DNA of 64,000 nt from CAWULT01 sp963923455. GTDB lineage: Bacteria; Acidobacteriota; Vicinamibacteria; Vicinamibacterales; UBA2999. A model generated the notes under the pieces. The model saw only the letters and a program-made list of their open reading frames with translations. It ran no database searches and was not told the origin of the DNA. The stretch covers positions 1 to 64,000 of the forward strand of contig CAWULT010000001.1 of NCBI GenBank assembly GCA_963923455.1, read 5' to 3'. Made by a program: the position numbers and the translations under genes. This document shows, in pieces, positions 17,482-26,185 of the stretch (positions are counted from its first letter, which is position 1; each line of letters opens with the position of its first letter).

Positions 17482-19180
17482 CGAGACGGGCGAGGGCCTG
17501 ATCGAGCCGAGCGTCGTGCCGGTAGATGTCGGCCGCGAAGTGGACGGCGCCATCCTGCGGCAGCACGGCGGCCGTGATGTAGAAGAGCACGACCTGAATC
17601 GGCTCGGTGAGGGGGACGCGCAGTTGCGACGCGCCCTGCATGGCCGCGGTGATCCGCTCGGTCGACCAGGTCGGATCGGTCTTGAGCACCCAGGCGGCGA
17701 GCGCATCGGCCCCCTCGACGCGGATGCAGCCGTGGCTGAAGTCGCGCCGGGCGCGCGCGAAGAGCTGCATGGCCGGGGTGCCGTGCATGTAGATGTTGTC
17801 GTCGTTCGGGAAGACGAACTTGACGAGCCCCAGCGCGTTGTCGGGGCCCGGGCGCTGCCGCACCCGGAGGCGGCCCTGCGCGAGTTCTGCCAGCGACGCG
17901 GGGGTCTGCCGGACCGGCCGGGCGTCGTCGCCCTGGCCGTCGACGATTTCCATGTCCTCCCGGGCGAGGTACCCGCTGTTCCGCGCGATCGCCGGCAGGA
18001 TCTCGTTGCGCAGGATCGACGGCGGTACGTTCCAGTAGGGCCGGAAGATCACCTCCTGCATCTCGTCGACGAAGACGGGCGTCTCGGTGTCGAGGGCCCG
18101 GCCCACGATCACTCGCGACTCGAAGGCCGGGACCGTCCCTGGCGTCGTCGAGTCGAGGCCCCAGACCTGGAACATCGGGATGTTCACCGCCAGCAGCCGG
18201 CCGGGCTTCAGGTGCGGCAGCCATCGCAGGCGTTCGAGTGCCAGCTCGATCTGCCGGACACGCTGCCGCAACGGGACGCCCAGTGCCTGCTGCGTGCCAC
18301 GCCCGAGCACGCCGTCCGGTTCGAGGCCGTGCCGGGCCTGGAAGCGCGCGACCCCTTCCACGACGGCGCCCTGGTAGAGGGCACCGTCGCCTGGCGACGG
18401 CGTGTCGGCCGGCAGGTCGCCGACGGCGACGAGCAGCCGGTGCAGCGCGGCGACGCCGGCATAGGCTTCTCCCGGACGCACCGACGCCCGGGCCGGCGGC
18501 GGGGCCGCGATCGAGTCGTCATCGGCCAGCGCGCGGTAGCGCGCGAGGGCCGTCCGGAGCGCCCGGTAGACCCCGAGCGTGGGAGTCAGATCCTCGGCGG
18601 CGGCGGCCAGGCGGCCCTCTGCGGCCGCCCGGCCGACGAGGGCGGGGAAGTCGTGCTCGTCCGGCGGGGCGCTCATGTGGAAGCCGATCGCGCGCGGATC
18701 GACCCGGCCGACGTGCAGGTCGTGCAGGTACGCCGCCGTCACCGCGGTCACGGCGACGTCGAAGCCCGCAGCCCGTGCGTCGGACGGCCGCGTGTCGGCG
18801 AGGGCGCGAGCCTCGCGGGACAACTCCGCCGCACGATACGCCCAGGGGTCGAGCCCTTCGTCGGAGGCGCGCCGCAGCCGAGCCAGCACGGCGTCCACCG
18901 CTGGCATCGGCTCGCCGTCCCCCGTCGTCCAGAGCGGTGCCCACGCCCTTGCCTCGTACATGGCCCGGAGCTGCCGCCGCATGCGCGCATCGAGCACGCG
19001 CACGGCGTCGGCCTTCTCGTTGGCGGCCAGCGCGGCGATCGCGGTGGCGATGCCCGCCGGCGGCGGGGCCGGAGCCGCGCTGGACCGAGACTGCACGGCC
19101 GCGGGGCTCGCGCTCGAGGGGTTGCACGCGGCCGACAGGCCGGCGACCGCGACGGAGAGCAGGAACAGGGCGATGCGCAT
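17471..19180 (-). CDS. L,D-transpeptidase with peptidoglycan-binding domain (YcbB/LdtD-like)
   Basis: 569 residues. The N-terminus is a signal sequence ending in LSAAC; the -3 residue is not ideal for a lipobox, so a lipoprotein is possible but uncertain. Then come a helical scaffold region with a YEARAWAPLW motif, a peptidoglycan-binding repeat (VEGVARFQARHGLEPDGVLG) and a YkuD catalytic domain with the HG...SHGCIRVEGADALA active-site motif (Cys about residue 480). Length and order match YcbB-type enzymes that make 3-3 cross-links in peptidoglycan or attach proteins to it. Start ATG at 19180 directly before the signal peptide. Confidence 0.92.
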   Translation of the reverse strand: MRIALFLLSVAVAGLSAACNPSSASPAAVQSRSSAAPAPPPAGIATAIAALAANEKADAVRVLDARMRRQLRAMYEARAWAPLWTTGDGEPMPAVDAVLARLRRASDEGLDPWAYRAAELSREARALADTRPSDARAAGFDVAVTAVTAAYLHDLHVGRVDPRAIGFHMSAPPDEHDFPALVGRAAAEGRLAAAAEDLTPTLGVYRALRTALARYRALADDDSIAAPPPARASVRPGEAYAGVAALHRLLVAVGDLPADTPSPGDGALYQGAVVEGVARFQARHGLEPDGVLGRGTQQALGVPLRQRVRQIELALERLRWLPHLKPGRLLAVNIPMFQVWGLDSTTPGTVPAFESRVIVGRALDTETPVFVDEMQEVIFRPYWNVPPSILRNEILPAIARNSGYLAREDMEIVDGQGDDARPVRQTPASLAELAQGRLRVRQRPGPDNALGLVKFVFPNDDNIYMHGTPAMQLFARARRDFSHGCIRVEGADALAAWVLKTDPTWSTERITAAMQGASQLRVPLTEPIQVVLFYITAAVLPQDGAVHFAADIYRHDARLDQALARLAAR

Positions 19181-19369
19181 CAGCGTCCCATGTCGATTCT
19201 GGCAGGAGCGGCGGCGGCCCGCCAGTTGGGAAATCCCGCCCGGTCGCTGAATTTTCCTCAATCGGGCCGTGTCCTCGGCCGTCCGACACGCGGCCTGGCT
19301 GGCGTCGCGCACGGGGCGCCGTGCGGGCGGCTGGCACACGACGGCGGTCGATCCCGGGCATGTCTGTTG

Positions 19370-19375
19370 CTATCC
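19370..19375 (+). promoter_or_regulatory. Candidate -10 box (TATCCT) just before groEL
   Basis: TATCCT ends eight bases before the groEL ATG and no purine-rich ribosome site lies between; the spacer is CCCGGGCC. Transcription would start within about two bases of the ATG, giving an almost leaderless message. No CIRCE-type inverted repeat is present. Confidence 0.4.
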
Positions 19376-19383
19376 TCCCGGCC

Positions 19384-21003
19384 ATGGCCTACAAGCATCT
19401 GCTCTTTCGATCGGAAGCCCGCGAGAAGGTGTTGCGGGGCGCAACGGCCCTGACCGACGCCATCCGCGTGACGCTCGGACCGCGGTCGCGGTCGGTGCTG
19501 ATCGAGAAGAAATGGGGGCGCCCGATCGTCTGCAACGACGGCGTCACGATCGCGAAGGAGTTCGCGCTCAAGGATCCCGACGAGAACCTCGGCGCCCAGA
19601 TGCTGCGCGGGGCCGCCGAGCGGACCGGCGACTCGGTCGGCGACGGCACGACGACGGCGACCATCCTGGCTCACGCGATCTTGGCCGACGGCATCCGCAA
19701 CATCGCGGCCGGGGCGAGCGCCATCGACATCAAGCGCGGCCTCGACCGGGGCGCCACGGTGGCCATCGACGTGCTCAAGGGCCTGTCGCGGCCCGTGCAG
19801 AGCTTCCGGGAGAAGCAGCAGGTCGCCACCGTGTCGGCTCACAACGACCCGGCCATCGGTGACCTCGTCGCGCAGGCCATCGAGAAGGTCGGCGCGGAGG
19901 GCGCCGTCACGGTCGAGGAAGCCAAGGGCACCGAGACGGTGCTCGACGTGGTCGAGGGCCTGCAGTTCGACCGCGGGTACCTCTCGGCCTACTTCGTGAC
20001 CGACCCGGAGAAGATGGAGGCGGTGCTCGAGAACCCGATGATCCTGATCCACGAGGGCCGGATCGCGTCGCTCAAGGACCTGCTGCCGCTGCTCGAACAG
20101 ATCGCCAGGCAGGGAGCCGCGCTGCTCGTGATCGCGGAGGACGTCGAGGGCGAGGCGCTGGCGACGCTCGTGGTCAACCGCCTGCGCGGTGCGCTGCAGA
20201 ACGCGGCCGTCAAGGCCCCCGGCTTCGGCGACCGGCGCAAGGCGCTGCTCGAGGACATCGCCATCGTGACCGGCGGGCGCGTGGTCTCGCCCGAGCTCGG
20301 CGTCAAGCTCGAGAACGTCACGCCGGAACACCTGGGCCGCGCGAGCCGGGTGGTGATCGACCGCGAACACACGACGATCGTCGGCGGGCAGGGCTCGGCG
20401 AAGGCCATCGAGGGCCGGTGCCAGGAGCTGCGCGCGCAGATTGCGGCCACCACGTCGGACTACGACAAGGAGAAGCTCGAGGAGCGGCTGGCCAAGCTGA
20501 CCGGCGGGGTCGCGGTGATCCGCGTCGGGGCCCCGTCCGAGGCGGAGATGAAGAGCCGCCACGAGGCCTTCGACGACGCCATCCACGCCACCCGCGCGGC
20601 GATGGCCGAGGGGATCGTGCCGGGCGCCGGGCTGGCGCTGATGCGGGCGATCGACGCGGTCGAGGCCGAGGCCGTCAGGGCCGAGGGCGACGAGCGGTCC
20701 GGCGTCCAGATCCTGCGCCGGGCCCTGGAGGCGCCGGCCCGGCAGATCGCGGAGAACTCCGGCGTGGACGGCGGGGTGGTCGTCGAGAAGATGCGGACGG
20801 GCACCGGCAGCTTCGGATTCGATGCCTCCGTCGGGAAGTACGTGGACCTGTCGGAGGCCGGTATCATCGACCCCACCAAGGTCGTGCGCCTGGCCCTCGA
20901 GAACGCGGTCTCGGTGGCGGGTGTGCTGCTGCTGACGGAGGCCACGATGACCGACGTGCCCGAGAAGAAGGACGAGCCTCCGCAGGGCGGCGAGGGCGCA
21001 TGA
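19384..21003 (+). CDS. groEL: GroEL-type chaperonin (60 kDa), tail-less paralogue
   Basis: 539 residues. Clear chaperonin signatures: RVTLGPRSRSVLIEKKWGRP, NDGVTIAKEF, the ATP-site GDGTTTATILAHAI (about 85-98), AAGASAIDIKRGLD, and the late EGIVPGAGLALMRAI and ENSGVDGGVVVEKM blocks. It folds client proteins in an ATP-driven ring. Two oddities: no groES lies beside it, and the C-terminus ends PPQGGEGA, lacking the Gly-Gly-Met repeat tail of housekeeping GroELs. It is the first gene of an operon with a Lon-like protease (ATGA overlap), carbamate kinase and a cDPG synthetase-like protein, so it is probably a specialised second chaperonin. Confidence 0.93.
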   Translation: MAYKHLLFRSEAREKVLRGATALTDAIRVTLGPRSRSVLIEKKWGRPIVCNDGVTIAKEFALKDPDENLGAQMLRGAAERTGDSVGDGTTTATILAHAILADGIRNIAAGASAIDIKRGLDRGATVAIDVLKGLSRPVQSFREKQQVATVSAHNDPAIGDLVAQAIEKVGAEGAVTVEEAKGTETVLDVVEGLQFDRGYLSAYFVTDPEKMEAVLENPMILIHEGRIASLKDLLPLLEQIARQGAALLVIAEDVEGEALATLVVNRLRGALQNAAVKAPGFGDRRKALLEDIAIVTGGRVVSPELGVKLENVTPEHLGRASRVVIDREHTTIVGGQGSAKAIEGRCQELRAQIAATTSDYDKEKLEERLAKLTGGVAVIRVGAPSEAEMKSRHEAFDDAIHATRAAMAEGIVPGAGLALMRAIDAVEAEAVRAEGDERSGVQILRRALEAPARQIAENSGVDGGVVVEKMRTGTGSFGFDASVGKYVDLSEAGIIDPTKVVRLALENAVSVAGVLLLTEATMTDVPEKKDEPPQGGEGA

Positions 21004-23441
21004 AGCTCGCGCCCGGGCAGCTGCGCCGCACCTGCGACCCTACCCGGTTCCCGTTCGCCACCACCGCCGACCTTCCCGAGAGCGCGCTCGTGCTCGGGCA
21101 GGACCGCGCCGTCGACGCGATCCGGTTCGGCATCGGCATCCGCCGCTCGGGCTACAACGTGTTCGCGCTGGGGCCGTTCGGCGCCGGCAAGCACGCCGTG
21201 GTCCGGCGGTTTCTCGAGGCGCAGGCCGTCACCGAGCCCGTCTCGTACGACTGGTGCTACGTCCACAACTTCGAGCAGCCACACCGGCCGCGGGCGATCG
21301 CGTTGCCGAAGGGGGCGGGGCTGAAGTTCCGGGACGACGTGTCGCACCTCATCGAGGACCTGCGCAGCGCGATCACGTCGGCGCTCGAGAGCGAGGAGTT
21401 CCGCCAGCGGTCGCAGCAGATCCACGAGGAGTTCAGCACCCGGCGCGACCAGGCGCTCGAGGAGCTGCGGGCGCGTGCCGCCCGGGAGGACGTCGCGCTC
21501 ATCCGGACGCCGATCGGGCTCGGCCTCGCGCCGATGCGCAACGGCGAGGTGATCGACACCAAGGCGTTCGAGCACCTGCCCGAGGCCGAGCAGCGCACCA
21601 TCGGCGCGACCGTCGAGCGGTACGAGAACGAGCTCGCGAAGATCCTCCGCGAGGCGCCGAAGTGGCACCGCGAGAGCCACAAGCGGATTCGCGCGCTGAA
21701 GCACGCCGTCACGAAGACGGCGGTCGACGCGCTGATCGACGACCTGAAGGCGGAGTACGACGCGCACCCGGCGGTGCAGGCGTATTTGACCGCGCTCGAG
21801 ATTGACGTGATCGAGAACGCCGACGACCTGCGGCGGCCGAAGGAGGGCGACGAGGAGGAGCAGAACCCGATCGAGATGCTGCTCGGCCGCGCCGCGGCGG
21901 CGCGCACGCAGCTGGCGCGCTACCAGGTGAACGTCCTCGACGGACACGGCCCCATGCAGGGGGCCCCGGTCGTCTACGAGGACAACCCGACGTACCACAA
22001 CCTGGTCGGCCGCATCGAGCACGTGGCCCAGATGGGCACGCTCGTCACCGACTTCACCCACATCAAGGCCGGCGCGCTGCACCGGGCCAACGGCGGCTAC
22101 CTGCTGCTGGACGCCCGCCGCGTGCTGCTCGAGCCGTTCGCGTGGGAGGGCCTGAAGCGGGCGCTCCGCTCGAGGACGATCCGGATCGAGTCGCTCGGCG
22201 AGGCCCTCAGCCTCGTCTCGACCGTGTCGCTCGAGGCCGAGGCGATTCCGCTCGACATCAAGGTCGTGCTGATCGGCGACCGGCTGCTGTACTACCTGCT
22301 CTACGAGTACGACCCGGACTTCCGGGATCTGTTCAAGGTGGCGGTCGACTTCGAGGCCACGACCGACCGAACCGACGGCGACGACCTAGCCTACGCCGGC
22401 GTGATCGGCACGCTCGCGCGGAAGGAGTCGCTGCGCCCGGTGAGCGCGGCCGGCGTGGCCCGCGTGATCGAGCACGGCGCCCGGGTCGTGGGCGACGTGG
22501 GCAAGCTGTGGATCCAGCTCGGGCAGATCACGGACGTGCTGCGGGAGGCCGACTACTGGGCCGGTGTGGCGCACCACGAAGCGATCGACGCGGCCGACGT
22601 GGACCGCGCGATCGAGACGCAGATTCAGCGGGCCTCCCGGCCCCGCGACCGCGTGCAGGAGGCCATCGGCCACGGCACGATCCTCATCGCGACCGATGGC
22701 GCGGTGGTGGGGCAGGTCAACGGCCTCTCGGTCGTCGAACTGGGCGGCTTCGCCTTCGGCCAGCCGAGCCGCATCACGGCGCGCGCCCGCCTGGGCTCGG
22801 GTACGGTGGTCGACATCGAGCGCGAGACGAAGCTCGGCGGCCCGATTCATTCCAAAGGAGTCCTGATCCTGGCAGGGTTCCTGGCGGGGCGTTTCGTGCC
22901 GGACCAGCCGTTGTCGCTGTCGGCGAGCCTCGTCTTCGAGCAGAGTTACGGCGGGGTCGAGGGCGACAGCGCGTCGTCGGCCGAGCTGTACGCGCTGCTG
23001 TCGGCGCTGGCCGAGGTTCCCGTGTCGCAGGCCTTCGCGGCGACCGGATCCGTCGATCAGCAGGGGCAGGTGCAGGCCATCGGCGGCGTCAACGAGAAGA
23101 TCGAGGGCTTTTTCGACGTCTGCCGCGCGCGCGGTCTCACGGGCCGGCAGGGCGTGATCGTCCCCGCGTCCAACATCCGGCACCTGATGCTGAGGCCCGA
23201 TGTCGTGCAGGCGGTGGCGGAGGGACGCTTCCACGTCCACGCCGTCGAGACGGTCGACGAAGGCATCGAACTGCTGACGGGCGTGCCGGCGGGCGCGCGC
23301 GGCGCGGACGGCGCGTTTCCGGCGGGCAGCATCAACGCGAAGGTCGAGGAGCGGTTGAAGGCGTTCGCGCACCGGGCACGCGCGTTCCGCGGGCCGGAGG
23401 CGGCCCCTGGAGCGGCGGCCAGCGGTGACGGGAAGGGGTAG
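21000..23441 (+). CDS. Lon-like ATP-dependent protease (AAA_32 plus S16 domain)
   Basis: 813 residues, start overlapping the groEL stop as ATGA. The N-terminal half is the AAA_32-type module with long coiled inserts (about 120-290). Its P-loop reads GPFGAGKH, with His in place of the usual Ser/Thr, and the Walker B-like strand is GGYLLLDARR without the following Glu, so ATPase activity may be weak or altered. The C-terminal Lon protease domain is intact: GDSASSAEL holds the catalytic Ser and GGVNEKIEGFF the catalytic Lys. It resembles LonB/LonC-like cytosolic proteases and has no membrane segment. Coupling to a chaperonin suggests joint protein quality control. Confidence 0.9.
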   Translation: MKLAPGQLRRTCDPTRFPFATTADLPESALVLGQDRAVDAIRFGIGIRRSGYNVFALGPFGAGKHAVVRRFLEAQAVTEPVSYDWCYVHNFEQPHRPRAIALPKGAGLKFRDDVSHLIEDLRSAITSALESEEFRQRSQQIHEEFSTRRDQALEELRARAAREDVALIRTPIGLGLAPMRNGEVIDTKAFEHLPEAEQRTIGATVERYENELAKILREAPKWHRESHKRIRALKHAVTKTAVDALIDDLKAEYDAHPAVQAYLTALEIDVIENADDLRRPKEGDEEEQNPIEMLLGRAAAARTQLARYQVNVLDGHGPMQGAPVVYEDNPTYHNLVGRIEHVAQMGTLVTDFTHIKAGALHRANGGYLLLDARRVLLEPFAWEGLKRALRSRTIRIESLGEALSLVSTVSLEAEAIPLDIKVVLIGDRLLYYLLYEYDPDFRDLFKVAVDFEATTDRTDGDDLAYAGVIGTLARKESLRPVSAAGVARVIEHGARVVGDVGKLWIQLGQITDVLREADYWAGVAHHEAIDAADVDRAIETQIQRASRPRDRVQEAIGHGTILIATDGAVVGQVNGLSVVELGGFAFGQPSRITARARLGSGTVVDIERETKLGGPIHSKGVLILAGFLAGRFVPDQPLSLSASLVFEQSYGGVEGDSASSAELYALLSALAEVPVSQAFAATGSVDQQGQVQAIGGVNEKIEGFFDVCRARGLTGRQGVIVPASNIRHLMLRPDVVQAVAEGRFHVHAVETVDEGIELLTGVPAGARGADGAFPAGSINAKVEERLKAFAHRARAFRGPEAAPGAAASGDGKG

Positions 23442-23447
23442 GCGAGG

Positions 23448-24422
23448 GTGGTGGCCGCCGACCCTCCGCCCGCGGCGGACCCACGGTCCCTGGTCGTTCT
23501 TGGCGTCGGCGGCAACGCGTTGCTGCCGGCAGGGGCAGCGCCGTCGATCGAGGCACAACGCGCCCGGGTCGCGACGACGTGCCACGGCATCGCCGCGGCC
23601 GCCGCCCGCGGCGTGCCGCTGGTCGTGACTCACGGCAACGGACCGCAGGTCGGCGCCGCGTGGCTTCGGTCCGAGGGGGCGCCGACGGCGGCCTATCCGT
23701 GGCCGCTGGACGTGTGTGTGGCGGCCACGCAGGGCGAGATCGGGTACCTGCTGCAGTCGGCCCTGACCGGTGCGCTGGCGGCGCGCGGCATCGACCGGCC
23801 GGTGTGCACCGTCGTCACGCAGGTGCTGGTGCGGGAGGACGACCCCGCGTTCCGCCATCCCACGAAGCCCGTCGGACCGGTCTACGCCGCCGCCGAGGCC
23901 GCGGCCCTGCGGGCGCGCGGCTGGACGCTGGCCGAACGGCCACCCCACGGGTGGCAGCGCGTCGTGGCCTCACCCGAGCCTCACGACGTGCTCGAGCGCG
24001 AGGCCATCCGCCGGCTCGTGAGGCTGGGCACGGTCGTGGTCGCCGCCGGGGGCGGCGGCATTCCCGTGGTGCGGAACGGCGACGAACTCCGCGGCGTCGA
24101 GGCCGTCGTCGACAAGGACCTGACGTCGGCGCAGCTGGCCGGGCACCTCGGCGCACGGATGCTGGTGCTGGCCACCGACGTCGATCGCGTCTATCTGGAC
24201 TTCGGGACCGGACGGGAGCGCGGGCTCGACACGCTGACGGCGGCGGAGGCGCGCGCGCATGCGGCCGCCGGGCACTTTCCGCCGGGCACGATGGGGCCCA
24301 AGGTGGACGCTGCGGTGCGGTTCGTCGAGGGCGGTGGCGACGTCGCCGTCATCACGGCGCTCGATGGGCTCGTGGATGCGCTGGACGGCCGGGCCGGCAC
24401 GCGCGTCACCCGGGGGAGGTGA
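23448..24422 (+). CDS. arcC: Carbamate kinase
   Basis: 324 residues from GTG. Amino-acid-kinase fold with VVLGVGGNALL, THGNGPQVGAA (substrate loop), FRHPTKPVGPVY, AAGGGGIPVV, VVDKDLTSAQLA and FPPGTMGPKVDAAVRFVEGG, all diagnostic of ArcC. It interconverts carbamoyl phosphate plus ADP with ATP plus carbamate/NH3/CO2, normally the last step of arginine or agmatine fermentation. No arginine deiminase or ornithine carbamoyltransferase lies nearby, which makes the operon context (chaperonin, protease, cDPG synthetase-like) unusual. Six bases separate it from the upstream stop. Confidence 0.95.
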   Translation: MVAADPPPAADPRSLVVLGVGGNALLPAGAAPSIEAQRARVATTCHGIAAAAARGVPLVVTHGNGPQVGAAWLRSEGAPTAAYPWPLDVCVAATQGEIGYLLQSALTGALAARGIDRPVCTVVTQVLVREDDPAFRHPTKPVGPVYAAAEAAALRARGWTLAERPPHGWQRVVASPEPHDVLEREAIRRLVRLGTVVVAAGGGGIPVVRNGDELRGVEAVVDKDLTSAQLAGHLGARMLVLATDVDRVYLDFGTGRERGLDTLTAAEARAHAAAGHFPPGTMGPKVDAAVRFVEGGGDVAVITALDGLVDALDGRAGTRVTRGR

Positions 24423-24425
24423 GCG

Positions 24426-25754
24426 ATGGAGCGGATGCGGACGCTGATCATGGGGGCCGCTGGCCGCGACTTCCACGACTTCAACGTCGTGTATCGTGAC
24501 GACGCGCGCTACGAGGTCGTGGGCTTCACGGCGGCGCAGATCCCGAACATCGCGGGGCGCCGCTATCCGGCGGCCCTCGCCGGGGCCCTCTATCCGGACG
24601 GCATTCCGATCTTCGAGGAGCGGGAGCTGGCGGCGCTCGTCGCGCGGCTGCGCGTGCGCCAGGTGGTGTTCGCCTACAGCGACGTCTCGTACCCGTACGT
24701 GATGCACCGGGCGGCCATCGCGAACGCGGCCGGTGCGGACTTCGTGCTGCTCGGCGCCGAGGCGACGATGCTGCGCAGCCGCCGGCCGGTGATTGCGGTG
24801 TGTGCCGTGCGGACGGGGGCCGGGAAGAGCCAGACGACGCGCCGTCTGGCGGCGCTGCTGCGGGAGCGCGGGCGGCGCCCCGGGGTGATTCGGCATCCAA
24901 TGCCCTACGGCGACCTCGCGGCACAGCGCGTCCAGCGATTCGCCACGCTCGAGGACCTGTCGCGCGAGCACTGCACCATCGAGGAGATGGAGGAGTACGA
25001 GCCGCACATCACGGCGGGTTCGGTCGTGTGGGCGGGCGTGGACTACGAGGCCATTCTGCGCGCCGCGGAGGACGAGGCCGACGTGATCCTGTGGGACGGC
25101 GGCAACAACGACCTGCCGTTCTATCGGCCCGACCTGCACGTGGTGGTCGCCGATCCCCTGCGGCTCGGCCACGAGCAGGCGTATCACCCGGGCGAGGCCA
25201 ACCTGCGGATGGCCGGTGTGGTGGTGATCAACAAGATCGACTCGGCCACGGCCGAGGCGACGGCCACGCTGCGGGAGCACATCGCGGCGGCCAACCCGGG
25301 CGCGGTCGTCGTGACCGCGGCCTCGCCGGTGACGGGCGCGCACGCCGAACGCGTCACGGGCAAGCGCGTGCTCGTCGTGGAGGACGGTCCCACGGTGACG
25401 CACGGCGAGATGCCGTACGGGGCCGGCACCGTGCTGGCGCGGCAGTACGGCGCCGCCGCGCTCGTCGATCCGCGCCCGTGGGCCGTCGGCTCGATCGCCG
25501 AGACGTTCCGCACGTATCCCGGCATCGGCCCGCTGCTGCCGGCGATGGGCTACGGCGACGCGCAGGTGCGCGAGCTCGAGCAGACGATCGCGCAGGTGGA
25601 GTGCGACGCGGTGGTCGTCGGCACGCCGATCGACCTCGGGCGCGTGGTGACGATCCGGCAGCCCGTCGTGCGGGCACGCTACGAGCTGCGCGAGGTGGGG
25701 CAGCCGGACCTGTCGTCCATCGTCGACGCGTTCCTGGCCGCGCGGCCGCGCTGA
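24426..25754 (+). CDS. Cyclic 2,3-diphosphoglycerate synthetase-like protein
   Basis: 442 residues with a strong GGGAGGTGAGCG ribosome site. An N-terminal Rossmann-like region (LIMGAAGRDFHDFNVVYRD) precedes a P-loop (AVRTGAGKSQTTRRLA, about 125-140), a VILWDGGNNDLPFYRPD block and a VVVINKIDSA G-protein-like motif. These match the cyclic 2,3-diphosphoglycerate synthetase family, known in methanogens for making the thermoprotectant cDPG from 2,3-DPG and ATP. Bacterial homologues are common and their product is not established. It is three bases after arcC and ends the operon. Function here is inferred from family only. Confidence 0.82.
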   Translation: MERMRTLIMGAAGRDFHDFNVVYRDDARYEVVGFTAAQIPNIAGRRYPAALAGALYPDGIPIFEERELAALVARLRVRQVVFAYSDVSYPYVMHRAAIANAAGADFVLLGAEATMLRSRRPVIAVCAVRTGAGKSQTTRRLAALLRERGRRPGVIRHPMPYGDLAAQRVQRFATLEDLSREHCTIEEMEEYEPHITAGSVVWAGVDYEAILRAAEDEADVILWDGGNNDLPFYRPDLHVVVADPLRLGHEQAYHPGEANLRMAGVVVINKIDSATAEATATLREHIAAANPGAVVVTAASPVTGAHAERVTGKRVLVVEDGPTVTHGEMPYGAGTVLARQYGAAALVDPRPWAVGSIAETFRTYPGIGPLLPAMGYGDAQVRELEQTIAQVECDAVVVGTPIDLGRVVTIRQPVVRARYELREVGQPDLSSIVDAFLAARPR

Positions 25755-26185
25755 CGCGCGCCGGATCGCGCGGCGCCCTGCAGCCGTGCGCGCGTCCGCG
25801 CAGCCATGACGGGCCCTGCGCCCGCCGTGTGCCGTCCGGCCAGGCGGGGCCGACAGATGTCGGTGTCGGCGGCACCTTTCTGAGTCCACCGCGCGGCCCG
25901 ATGGGCCGGCGTCGCGTTCTTCGGGGGCCAGCCGTGGTCGGCTTCTTGCAAACCGTCGATCGCACCGCCGCATGCCGGGTGTCCCGTCGCATCGACCGTT
26001 CGCCCGACCCGTGACCGGTGGTTGCCGGCCGCCCCGCCCCGGACGCATGAGCCGGGCCGGGGCGCTCGGCGTCGTCGTGGCGTCACCGCTCTCGACGGGT
26101 GTGGCCATCATCTCGACCGACGGTCCGAGGTCCTGCACCTGCTGCAGGTGGACCTGATCGGCCACGCCGGCCTGGGCCGGCCGCG
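25755..26185. other. 431-bp gap without a recognisable gene
   Basis: Between the convergent cDPG synthetase-like and quinone oxidoreductase genes. Very GC-rich, no reading frame with family features or a ribosome site on either strand. A small inverted repeat (CACCTG-CTG-CAGGTG, near 26138) is the only structure noticed. Confidence 0.5.

Noticed and set aside
19181..19383. CIRCE-type heat-shock operator before groEL
   Set aside because: No TTAGCACTC-like inverted repeat can be found; control, if any, is by other means.
25755..26185. A pseudogene in the gap after the cDPG synthetase-like gene
   Set aside because: No recognisable protein segments in any frame.
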